From Arabidopsis thaliana (Eukaryota; Streptophyta; Magnoliopsida; Brassicales; Brassicaceae), in assembly GCF_000001735.4 (NCBI RefSeq), contig NC_003075.7, positions 1,001-65,000 on the forward strand: a stretch of 64,000 bases of DNA, given 5' to 3'. The translations under genes and the position numbers were made by a program. The notes beneath the pieces were generated by a model. The model worked only from the letters and a program-made list of their open reading frames with translations, was not told the origin of the DNA and ran no database searches. Positions 45,945-56,428 of this stretch are shown piece after piece (the stretch's first letter is position 1; each line of letters opens with the position of its first letter).

Positions 45945-46760
45945 ATAACTAACCGGAAAAATAACCGTATATAGTTTTACGGAAATTTACGATAAAAGAT
46001 ACAACCGAAGAAAATCAACCGCCAATATTAATGAAAAGTCACGACAAAAAGTAACCATTAATATTTTAATAAAAAATTGTGCTAAAAAATACAACGGATA
46101 GATAACAGTCAATAAGATAACAGAAAATAACGATAAAAAGACACTAACAAAAAAAGTGTCAATTAATATTTTAACGAAAAGTTGCGATGAAAAGACTCAA
46201 CAAAAAAAATAACCATCAATATTATAACCGAAAGTTGCAATGAAGAGACACAACCGAGGAAAAATAACCATCAATATTATAACCGAAAGTTGCAATGAAG
46301 AGACACAACCGAGGAAAAATAACCATCAATATTTTTACAAAAAGTTGTGATAACAACACAAACAAAAAATAACCGATAATATTAACGAAACATTACGATG
46401 ATAAACACGAAAAAAAAAAACCCCATCAATATTTTAATGGAAATTTGCGATAAAAAGATAAAAAAAAACAAAAATAATCGTCAATATTATAACGTAAAGT
46501 TGCAATAAAGAGACAACCGAGGAAAGTAATCATCAATATTTTTATGAAATTTGTGATCAAAAGATACTAACAGAAAAAATAACCATAGATGTTAACGAAA
46601 AGTTATTATGAAAATAGAAAAATGAAAAGTTACGATAAAAAACACTAACAAAAAATAACCGTAAATGTTTACAGAAAGTTACGATGAAAAGACATGAATG
46701 AAAAAAATAACCGTCAATATTTTTTACGGAAAATTGCGATTAAATACACAACCTTTCAGA
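45945..46760. repeat. Degenerate tandem array with a 50-55 bp unit
   Basis: The unit is roughly AACCATCAATATTWTAACGA followed by AAAGTTGCGATGAAAAGACA and CAAC-AAAAA. About 15 copies can be counted. Most have drifted, but two neighbours at 46211-46265 and 46266-46320 are identical over 55 bases, showing recent duplication. Confidence 0.85.
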
Positions 46761-47121
46761 GTACAAAATGCATTTATTGAGATTGTTATTTATTATATTT
46801 TTTTTGTAAACTAGCGAGATTGTTATTATTAGTCGAATCAATATTGTAGGAAGAAGACCTAAAGACAAATTCGGAGGTCAATTAATAACGCGTTAAAGTA
46901 TGTGAGGCACGTTCGAGTGGAATAGCGCGTTGGACAGCCCAACATGAATGAATGATCGACTTTTATTGAAAAAGCAAAACTAGGGCAAGAAAACGAAACG
47001 TCCACATTAGCCTATAAAATCACTAAACCTAAGAGCAAAGCACATTCACGGCGACTGGAAAGTAGAAAACCTTATTGCTTCCCGCAGATCTCTCTCTCTC
47101 TCTCTCGTAACTGTTTGTTCG

Positions 47122-48068
47122 ATGGCACTGAAGAAGGCGGAAGAAGTGATCGAGAGCCCTCCTACTTCAAGTGAAGAAGAGGAATCTGGCTCATAATCTG
47201 AGTCTGAAGGCGAAACTGAATCGGAGCCCGAGCCCGAGTCCGAGCCTGCTAAGACGATCAAGCCGATGCCTGTCGTGACCAAACCAATTCCAGAGACGTC
47301 CGCGAATGTACCTGAGACTTCAACGGCTAAGCGTCCTTTGAAGGAAGCTGCTCCTGAAGCTATTAAGAAGCAGAAGACATCGGAAGTTGAGCATGTGAAG
47401 AAGCCGACAACTAATGATGAGGTTAAGAAGATTGCTGGAGAGGATGCTAAGAAGATGTTGTTTCAGAGATTGTTCAGTGAGGCTGACGAAATCGCTTTGC
47501 TTCAAGGTTTAATCGATTTCACATCTACCAAAGGAGATCCTTATGAGATATTGATGCTTTTTGCATTTATGTGAAGAAACTGATCGAGTTCGATGCTACC
47601 AAAAACCAAATTGTTACTAAACTTCAGAGGTTGAAGAAGAAGTTTAATAACGCTGTGAAGAATGCGCGTAAGAAGGGTCAGACAGAAGATGAGGTCGAGT
47701 ATGCTAAAGAGAGTGAGAAAAAACGTTTTGACTTGTCCATAATGATTTGGGGGAGCAACGGTGTTTTGGTTGCTGGTAAATCATCAAAGAAGAAAGTTGC
47801 ACCCAAAGAGATGAAACCTGAAGAAACAGACGCAAAGGTTGTGAACGAAGGTCTCTCCATTGGTAGAGAGATGGTGCCGTTCGGGAGTTCTTGTGGTTTG
47901 GATGAATCTAAATTAACTACGGGTTGGGAAAATGTTGAGGATGGAGCTGAGAAGAGAGAAGTGGAGGAAAAATGGAAGAAGTTTAAGGATAAGCTGTTTG
48001 AGCTACTTTACGAGAGGTCTGTGCTTATGAACAAAACTGAAGCGATGATGTTCAAAGCTGAATCTTGA
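47122..48068 (+). pseudogene. Storekeeper/GeBP-like DNA-binding gene with a stop and a frameshift
   Basis: GeBP/STK proteins are plant-specific nuclear factors with a leucine-zipper-like tail. The frame starts at 47122 (MALKKAEEVIESPPTSSEE), and the acidic head has a TAA at 47194-47196 where a Glu codon would fit. The frame reopens (KRPLKEAAPEAIKKQK) and enters the DNA-binding domain with KKMLFQRLFSEADEIALLQG and IDFTSTKGDPYE, then loses frame near 47545. The other frame resumes with KKLIEFDATKNQIVTKLQRL, KKKFNNAVKNARKKG and ends in the C-terminal motif WKKFKDKLFELLYERSVLM. Thus one nonsense change and one indel separate three good blocks. A shorter product from an internal Met is possible. 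By order it is At4g00130. It lies inside a TIR-bounded segment. The leader has a TC microsatellite at 47091-47106. Confidence 0.8.
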
Positions 48069-48783
48069 GCGGTTTGTCTTTTTATTTCTTATTATGCATT
48101 TTGAGTCTTTTTGTTAGCTTGTGGAACTAAATCCTTATCTAAGTCTTTTTCGTATTTTCTTTATGCCCCTATATAATGTTGGATGTTTGGTTTGGGTATA
48201 AAACCCTTTTATTTATTATTCTTGTTCGGTTTCTATGATATTAGACAGAAGATGGATTAGCCCTATTAGTTCTTCGACTTGTCAATGTGTGTTATCATAT
48301 GCATACCTTGTGAAGTTCAGCTGGTGTTGGACTGCACTGTTAAGAGGCAAAATTCATAATCATATGTGTTAGCAATTTACATATCGATAAGATACCAGAA
48401 TGGTACATGTCCCGAGACCCGAGTTAATGTTCTGCTTGATCGAGTTTCTACTGCTCTCCATGTCGTGGAGACATAACAGCGTTTTGTCACATTTTTTCCA
48501 CAACCTGTTACAGTGTTCTGTGAGCTTTGATCTCCAGTCGAACATGAAAAAAACAACGTACTAAATAGTTGAGGCATGACTGTATTAAAAGGTCATAGTT
48601 CTCCTTATCCAAATCTTTTGTTTGTTTCGATTTTCTAGCCGGACATTTTTGCTTAGGAGTAGCAAAATGATAACTAATGAGCAAAGTTAAATATATTACT
48701 AAAGGAATAGAAGATATTTATTACTTACAAAAAAATCTCATCCTCATTCTTTTGAAAATGGAAGATTTGGGAAATCGTCATAG

Positions 48784-49241
48784 GTTTGGGAAACACTAGA
48801 CAGAGCGTACTTCCCGAGAACTCTACGAAGCTTAAATCAAGAAAATTGGGAAAATGGTATAGAAAATATATGATGTATTTAACATGTCTCTATGTAGAAT
48901 ATGAATCTATGGGAGAGAGAATGAAGTTTTCGAATGTCATGTGTTGGGTTGTGATACACTTGCTCTTTTGCCTACTCCCCTTGACTATGAGATGGTTCAG
49001 GAACATGCTTAAAGGGTAGTTTTGTGCCTCTGCCCTCTGTATAATAGAGTCAAGTCCCCTATGCAGGCTTTCGTCGGCTGCAATCAACCTATTCTAGTTC
49101 TACTTTGTAGTTTAGACATCCAATTTACAGTTTAAACATTATTAATGTTCGGCTTCTAAGTTCTCACAAGTAGAGAGAAAACAAGAGTCATCATTAAACA
49201 AGTAGTCACCCAAAATCACAGCCTAACTTATAGATTGCCAA
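48784..49241. other. Spacer before EDA34
   Basis: On the minus strand a short open stretch near 48960-49085 (IAADESLHRGLDSIIQRAE) looks more protein-like than chance, but I do not recognise it and it has no splice context. The stretch just below 49242 was the 3' untranslated region of EDA34. Confidence 0.35.
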
Positions 49242-49300
49242 TCAAGAATCTTTCAACATGCGACATCGCGACACTATCTTCCTGAACTCATCCAAGCTTA

Positions 49301-51320
49301 TGTAACGCCCGTGTCCCGAGTTAGGGAGTAAGCAAGATCTTACACACGCCGAATTCGAGGACGAATTCAGTTTAAGGGGGGTAGACTTGTAACGACCGCG
49401 TCCTGCGTTCATAAAGAGGCCAGGTTGTTTTAGGAGAAAACTAGACCATGGTCAAGAAACGGACTAAAATACTTAGTCAGAAGAACGAGAAAGTTCAAGC
49501 TGAACCAGCTAGGTGAGCTGGACAAGCTAGGATGAACTAGCTAGCTAAGTTAGGTGAGCTAAACCAGCTGGAAGACTAGCTAGCTCAGCTAGGTGAGCTG
49601 ACCGACAGCTCGACTGAGCTCGGTGAGCTGATCGTGTACTGACCCAGCTGGGTGGTCATTCTAAGTAAGATCTTGCTTACTCCATTCGTTAAACGACTCG
49701 TCATCGGTTGTGAATTGATGAACCAATCCCTATCGTTACTTAACCATACAACCAACCAACCCCACTGGTCTAAGTACAACGATAGAGATTGGGGATCGTA
49801 CGATTCCCTTGGTTCACGATGACCGAATCAAACTCTTGGCTTATTGGTCCATCCGTCCTCTAAACGTACTCCCCTTCGGTTCCATGGTGGACGATTGAGC
49901 CCTTGGCTTATCGAACCATCCATGTTTCCGATCCGGTCATTTACTACGACCGCCCACGGTTTACTAACCGTTTATCCGTCCGGTCTATGGTGGTCGATAA
50001 AGCTTTCGGCTTATTGATCCATCCATACGATCCGAACTATATCCTTATCACACCCAAGGGTCCGTGGATTCATCCACTGGATCATCTTCGGCTAGCCCAT
50101 GAAATCCTTCTTCCGTCGGCCTTAGGTTTGCTCGTGGGTCCAATATCCGTTTTGTCCATCGGTTCTCACCGTGGACTTTCCCGTTGGTTATCCATCGAGT
50201 CACCCTTTGGTCTTACCGATCTTTGATCGGTTTCACCATGGCTGAGGAGATAGATACATGAAGGCGGCCGCGATGTTGATCCTATATGGTGAATCACGTT
50301 CCTTACCCATTCTTGGTGCTTTCTCCCTTTACCGGTAAGATTGCATCCATGGGCGACCCTTGGGTGTGTTCGGATGCACTTATCCTTGTGCTTCCTCGAA
50401 CACTTTTCTCGATCCATCCCATCCGACGATCGGTCTGTCCGACCCGTTCCGTCAGACGATCGGCCTGTCCCATCCGACCCGTCCGACGATCGGTCTGTCC
50501 GATCCGTCTGGCCGATCCGATCTGTCTGACGATCGGTCTGGCCGATCCGATCCAACGATCGGTCTACCAGATCCGATTCGTCTCTAAGACGAACGGTCTA
50601 CCCTCTCCATCCTCTACACTCCATCGAACCGTTGGACCGGGAGGTAGTTAGCGCATCAGTTCGGTCGAGTTATACTCGCCGAGCCGCACCCCCTTTCCGA
50701 CCAACAACTCTAGGATGTGTTGGGACTCCTTTAAGAATGTTTTATGGTGTTTGGATGTTGTGAGATGATGAGAGATTATTGTGAGATTGTGAGATTATTC
50801 CAAATGCCTTGGGCGTCCTCCCTTATATAGGGGGCGAATGGATGCTTCCCGAAGCATCACATCCGTTCCTTGCACTCCTCCGAAAGGTCACATCCGTTCT
50901 TTGCATCCTTTCGAAAGGTCACATCCGTTCTTTGCATCTATTGGGCGATGCAACCGTTCGTTGGTACCCACTCGACCTTACACCTTTTGGTCGAGACACC
51001 TCTTCACCCGTGAGCTACCACAGTCCCCCAGCTCGAGTATCAGCTGACCGGACCACCCAACTGGGTCAGTACACGATCAGCTCACCGAGCTCAGTCGAGC
51101 TGTCGGTCAGCTCACCTAGCTGAGCTAGCTAGTCTTCCAGCTGGTTTAGCTCACCTAGCTTAGCTAGCTAGTTCATCTTAGCTTGTCCAGCTTACCTATC
51201 TGGTTCAGCTTGAACATTCTCGTTCTTCTGACTAAGTATTTTAGTCCGTTTCCTGACCATGGTCTAGTTTTCTCCTAAAACAACCTGGCCTCTTTATGAA
51301 CGTGGGACGCGGTCGTTACA
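49301..51320 (-). mobile_element. LTR-type retroelement insertion, 2,020 bp, with 5-bp target duplication
   Basis: The insertion starts TGTAACG and ends CGTTACA, and GCTTA stands directly outside both ends (49296-49300 and 51321-51325). This is a perfect 5-bp target duplication with TG..CA ends, the signature of LTR element integration. A CTATATAAGG word on the minus strand (50821-50830) is placed as the LTR promoter, so the element most likely reads on the minus strand. Inside, 270-bp arms at 49388-49657 and 51051-51320 are inverted copies of each other, rich in AGCT words. A polypurine tract and a second LTR start (AAGGGGGGTAG, then TGTAACGACCGC) lie at 49373-49399. No gag or pol frame is present. 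It is a solo-LTR-like, rearranged copy, probably Ty3/gypsy. Confidence 0.85.
50420..50580. repeat. GATCGGTCTG-type minisatellite inside the LTR insertion
   Basis: The word GACGATCGGTCTGTCCGATC and variants occur about six times between 50425 and 50580. Nearby, CACATCCGTTCTTTGCATC occurs three times at about 50860, 50889 and 50920. Both are internal repeats of the LTR. Confidence 0.85.
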
Positions 51321-52449
51321 GCTTAGCTGCCCAAAATTAAAGATGTTTAGCAATAATGTTTCTCTAATAAACGTGAATACCTTCAACTTAGTACCCACCT
51401 TTCCGTCCTTGTCCATGTCAAAGGAACGAATCATGTCTTGTAATTCCTCTTCTGTCCATGTGAAGTCATGCACCGTTGCCATTTTCGCCACATCTCTCCG
51501 AGTAATGAACCCTTTTCCACCTTCTGACAAAAATCGCAGAGACTCAATGGAGTTAAAAACCATTCAAACACAAAAGATAGAAATTGCACAATCGATATAT
51601 TACCATCAAACTGACAGAAGTACATGACCAATTCATCTTGTGTCATCTGCATCTTGCTCATCAATTCCTACGAATGAGACAAGACAAATGCACATCAAGG
51701 ACATCCTCCTAGACTGTTAAGTAACAGTAATACACTAATACTTGATGTAAAAAAAAAACCCTGTCTTTTCTTCTTCATAGTTGCAGCCTCTTTATCGCTT
51801 CTCGTATTTTTCGTACGAGAGCCTCCTGCAACAGAGCCCTGTAGAGAAAGCGCTATTGCCTGCAAGCACTAAAACCAGTACCTTGTTCATGTCTATGTCA
51901 ATTCTGAAGCTATCGAATTTGCAGCATTACAATGTGAATACCTTGTCTAAGTCATCATCATCCTCACCAAGGAAAACTGATGTATTCAAAATCTTCCTAG
52001 ATGAGACTCTTCTCTTGGATGCAGAGGACTGGTTCTTAAATACAAGTCACAAGAAACCAGAGTAAAGATCAAATGGCACATTAACATTAAACACAATTAC
52101 AAATTGCCTTCAAGCCAGAGAGTAACCATCATTCACTGCTTCATTCATCGGATACAAGTTGACACAAGCAAAATTGTTACCTTTCTTTTACGAGTTGAAT
52201 TACACAGAAACTCCTCGTCTTCGTCCTCATCACCATCACCATCGGCGATTACGGGTGTATAATCATCGTCTTCTTCACCGGAATTCCGAGTGCATCCAAT
52301 CTCGCTTTGTTCTCAGCGATCCTTGACAACCTCTGCTTCTCATATTCCGAGATTTTCCCCTTTATCGGCTCCGATTCGTTGCCGGAACTCGAGCTCGAAC
52401 TCTCTCGTTCACTTCCTGAGCTCTCTCCCTCCGATTCTCCCCTCGCCAT

Positions 52450-52741
52450 TGTTAGCTAATTAGGAATTTGATTCTCCAGAGTTTGGGATTTGTTTATTTT
52501 GCCGCCTCCAACAATCGTTTAAGTTGGGTTTAACTTGGGCTCATATTAAGACCAATTACTTGGGCCCATATTAAGACCAATTACTTGGGCCCTCATTGAA
52601 CACTTCTATAATGAGAGAATTTAGAATACCCAATAGCCGATTGATTATGTTGGGCTTTACCTTGGGCCCATATTGATATTACAGCCCAAATACTTGGACT
52701 CTCATTGAACACTCTGCTGATAAATCATTGAAAACCCAATA
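52450..52741 (-). promoter_or_regulatory. EDA34 promoter with duplicated site II words
   Basis: The stretch upstream of the start codon carries many TGGGC/GGCCC words. CATATTAAGACCAATTACTT is present twice in tandem at 52542 and 52569, each followed by GGGCCC. A larger unit ending ACCCAATAGC recurs at about 52640 and 52735. Site II words bind TCP factors and favour expression in dividing cells. Confidence 0.65.
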
Positions 52742-52925
52742 GCTCATGATGATCATTATTTTTATTTTTTTTAATATTTGAAAGTTTAAGTCGAGAGGCC
52801 CTATATTTCCTAGAATTCACATCAAATTAAATTTATTTCCTTAGGAGAAAAAATCCCTTACAACATAACTCGAACTAAACACCTCTGCTTGGGAGATTTA
52901 TCATTAGGCTAACAGTACGTTGGTA
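52742..52925 (-). mobile_element. SINE-like relic with A and B boxes
   Basis: On the minus strand, TTAGCCTAATGATAAATCTC (52913 downward) resembles a polymerase III A box, and TTTAGTTCGAGTTATG about 33 bases later a B box. The element ends in an A-rich run (52760-52775 on the plus strand as T-rich). The layout is that of tRNA-derived SINEs. The sequence is degenerate. Confidence 0.5.
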
Positions 52926-55900
52926 TTTTATGATCATAATTGTGATGGGTCAAGTTGTTTTTACATATCGAGTGTGGACATATTTAATTCAAAGGATTGA
53001 AAACACATCCGAAAAAGGATTCGTATATGTGATATTTTCCGTGTTTACCGCATTATTTTTTTTATAGTTTGCTTTGTTTCTTGTGGGATATTTCATGTAT
53101 TTTGTTTGAAACAGATTAGTTTTGTCCAACCATATTGCGTATACGATCCATACAAAATAAGAAAGTTTCCACCTTTCGTTCTATATGATCATATGAAGGA
53201 AGGAGAGAGCGCAATGCGAATGGTGTGAAACGTGTTATTGGTAAGATAATGCATGGCCTACACCCACTTTCTCTTTCTTTTTTTTTCTTAATTTATTTAT
53301 TTTGTCGTCAGTATAGTTTGATATGTATATATATATAAAAGTAGCCATAAGAAGATTTTGTGGGGATGGAAATACCGCGTTGTTAATAAGCTGACTTGAC
53401 TTGTAAATAGATAAAGGAAGAAAAAAGGCCAAAAGAGAAAACACAAAAGACTAAAGATAAGAACAAAAGAAACATGTAACTGATTTTCAAGGACATGAGT
53501 ATGGTCTATGTATATAAATTCATAAATATATAGCGTAATATGGAACTAGATAATAAGAGTAGTGAAGTGTATATGTACGTGTATACAACTTAAGCAATAT
53601 AAAGGCATGCATAGAGATGGAAATAAACATGTGTAGAGTTTGATGATCTAACATTAATAAAGGATTCCACTGTTACGAATCTTGATGAACTTGAGTAGAG
53701 TTTGTTTATTGAAATAAATAGACTAACTAAGAAAATAAATGAAGTACTTGTAAAGTGAGAGGTTGAGGAGCAGATATGGTGGGCAAGCTTGGCATCTACA
53801 AAAGTTGAGATGGAGATTGAAAGAGAGTAAAAATTGTATCAAAAGCTTCTCTCATTAAATTATTTATTTAACTAATAAATAAACACAAGTAAGAAAAGAA
53901 TTTTAAAATTAAAAATAATATAAATACATTTTTAACTTTTGTTATGCACACAAAAACACACCCATCAATTTCAGATCCCTCGCTCTCCACCTTATTATAT
54001 ATCTTTTTAGGGGGTCGGAATTATATTACGTACAACCTTTTGTTGGTATACTCCTCTTCTTCTTCTTCTTTTGTGCAACCGTATACTCATTTTCTCAAAT
54101 TCAATGTTTCTAAATTATATATATTAAACACACATTTGGTAGTAGCAAACTTGTCGCTTTGGATTTTATCATTTTAATTACAGTTCGTATAAATATCTGT
54201 TGACCCTTATTAATATGATTGAACAAACAACTAATTTGACTAAAATGCGTCATCATAGCAAATGTATGTTATGTTGAAATAATGATCTCTTACATACCAC
54301 TTTGAAAAGGGATCGAGGATGCATGATGCGTGATGCGTTCCACCATCCGGTGCCTTTCGTTGTATCACAATATATGAGGTTATGTTAGTGCCATCGTTTA
54401 TAAACCAATTGTTGGAAATTTGGAATTATATACATATACATTTAACGCACAATATCAACATTGCAATACTCGTAGTGATTGAGATTTTGGACGTAGAAGT
54501 TTTTAACAACTAATAATAAAATACTTGAAAAACAGTGGGATGATGGAAGACAGATGTGAGTTAAAGTCTGATTATAACAAAATCAAAATCTTCCTAACTC
54601 CTAGGAGAGTCTTCTTTGAGACAAAAGTACATATGCGGTGTCTAAAAGGAGTAAAAGAAAAATGATAACTCAATTAGTTGAAGGACAAATAACACCAAAA
54701 GCTGCGTATTTTATCATCATTTTACTTTTTGTAAGCAATGAATAGAAAAAAGCAATGAATAGCCTGTTGTTATTCATTTCTTAATGACATGTCACACATA
54801 CAATATAGTGAAAGATGAAACCCAGCAAACAAAAAAAAAAGGAAGAGAAAGTTTGATAGCTTTCTAATATGTATTTCCCTGTCCATATATTATCAAGAGT
54901 ATGCTTCGATGTGTGATCAGTCCCGTCTACCCCATGGCAACATAGGCATTTGCTATGGGTTAAAAGCTATTTTCAAAAATAAATTGTGAAGAAATACTTT
55001 ACACTCACGTATGTATATTAAATGATGGAATACGTGAGTGTAAAGTAGAGTAGTTCTAATAGTATTTATCAGTGATTGATTACATCAATTTTAATTCTAA
55101 TAGTATTTGCTAGACCTCGCCTGGACCGGTCAATGTTTCTACTTACTGCGCTCATCAAACGGTTACCATTTGAATCTAGACATGTGATATATGATGAGTG
55201 ACTACGTCGGCGCGTCTTAGTGGAGCCGAGCCTGCGTGACCCAGGCCTTGCTTGTTGCGTGACTAGCTTATGTTCACGTAGGCATGTTACAAATCAATAC
55301 ACACATTAGTTGACAAAAACTGACCGTTGATTTGGTTGATCATCTCTCACAGGGAAACGACACATGTGTTTCTGCCGTACACGTGTAGATTGACCGATCA
55401 CGACCGGTCTTCTGCTTGAGGACACGGCTTATGATCTGTCAAAACTAAACTATTCACATTCAATCAAATGTGTCTGTATCCAACCAACGTTTATTGCACA
55501 AGAGACAATAACTTGCGGCATATTGTCATTTTTCACTCACAAATTTTAGTCGTCTTTCTCCATTTAATCAACTCTTGATATGTTTCTAAAACGGAAATCT
55601 TTTGTAATGCTTAATTAGGACCTTAGATGTTTGAATATATATTTTAAATAATTATCCTAAATGATGTTTTAATATAAAGAGTAAACCAAAATATGTTGGT
55701 TTGTATTACTTAGATTAGCTTGTAATCTTTTTATTGAAATGAAATCTTCACATTAAAACCCCAAAAAAAACATGTTGATGTATTGTATACACTTGGTTTG
55801 TTTCTGAAATATTTCTATAGAGAAATGCAGTTAATGCGTAAAGCAAATGGGCGCATTATATATGTAATGCGTATGGACCATTTAAAGGAGAAAAAGCAAA

Positions 55901-56428
55901 CCTTTGTTTCGTCGGAGAAAAAAAAAGGTTAGAAACGGCGCACACAAAAATGTATTGTGGTCCAAATAAATAAAATAATACAAGACCCATGTGACATCAT
56001 GGAGACATATGTTTATAAATTAAAAATAGACCCCTCGCAAAGACACAAACCACAACAAACTCTAACCATTATATAATCATATAATCACAATAATGAGCAG
56101 TAGCTTTCTGCCTCGCATCAAAATCAACACCCCATTCATTTTTAATTAGAAAAATATAGTATTGAGCTAATCCAAGCATTATTCTATCACGTTATTTAGT
56201 CGATCAAAAATAATCCCCACAATTAATATATATTGAATGTGTTATACAATAAGTGTTTGATAATCAGACAATTAATTAACTTCTCACAAAAATTTATATA
56301 TTTGTGTGAAACTTAAATTTAAAAATCCATCGCACTGAGCAAAATAAAATCAGAAACTAAAAATTTGTCATTTAAGATAAATTGAATTAAGGAAAATATT
56401 TTTTTAATAATTGAAACTCCGGTGGAAA
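52926..56428. other. Long spacer between EDA34 and SCL6
   Basis: AT-rich sequence. It holds a short perfect hairpin at 54995-55047 and a less AT-rich stretch at 55100-55440. I see no gene with family features. The part next to 56428 is the SCL6 3' untranslated region. Confidence 0.45.
54995..55047. repeat. Perfect 18-bp inverted repeat (hairpin)
   Basis: TACTTTACACTCACGTAT at 54995-55012 is followed, after a 17-nt loop, by ATACGTGAGTGTAAAGTA at 55030-55047, its exact complement. The stem contains an ACGT core. No gene directly adjoins it. Confidence 0.9.

Larger units (their letters stand above)
44988..48783. mobile_element. 3.8-kb segment with about 175-bp terminal inverted repeats, carrying a storekeeper-like gene
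   Basis: The left end (44988-45162) begins TATGACGATTTCCCAAATCT and contains AAAAGAATGAGGATGAGA, ATTTAACTTTGCTCA and AGAAAATCGAAACAA. The right end (48605-48783) read on the minus strand has the same words in the same order, from TATGACGATTTCCCAAATCT to AAATCGAAACAAACAAAAGA. The arms differ by some substitutions and a few indels. Inside are a diverged second copy of the left end (45295-45430), a foldback (45361-45835), a tandem array (45945-46760) and the broken storekeeper gene (47122-48068). Long arms around gene cargo fit a Mutator-like element that captured or moved a gene. I see no obvious 9-bp target duplication. No transposase is present. Confidence 0.6.
49242..52449 (-). pseudogene. 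EDA34: EDA34, EF-hand calcium-binding gene split by an LTR insertion
   Basis: Exons on this strand: 52181-52449 (MARGESEGESSGSE, QRLSRIAENKARLDALG), 51942-52034 (SSASKRRVSSRKIL, GEDDDDLDK), an exon ending near 51761 (AIALSLQGSVAGGSRT), one with MSKMQMTQDELVMYF, and one with KGFITRRDVAKMA and SFDMDKDGK. The last exon starts CTAAGC and is cut by the insertion at 49301-51320; its rest, TTGGATGAG to a TGA, lies at 49242-49300. The two parts meet as the EF loop D-M-D-K-D-G-K-L-S-L-D-E. With the insertion, translation ends after LSCNDRVPRS. Two more problems exist: the first exon changes frame near 52270 (LGIP to the GEEDDDYTP block), and the exon ending near 51761 has GG where a GT donor in phase is expected. 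By order it is At4g00140 (embryo sac development arrest 34). Confidence 0.85.

Noticed and set aside
50166-50555. Repetitive frame rich in D-R-T-G-Q on the minus strand
   Set aside because: It is the translation of the minisatellite in the LTR insertion, not a gene.
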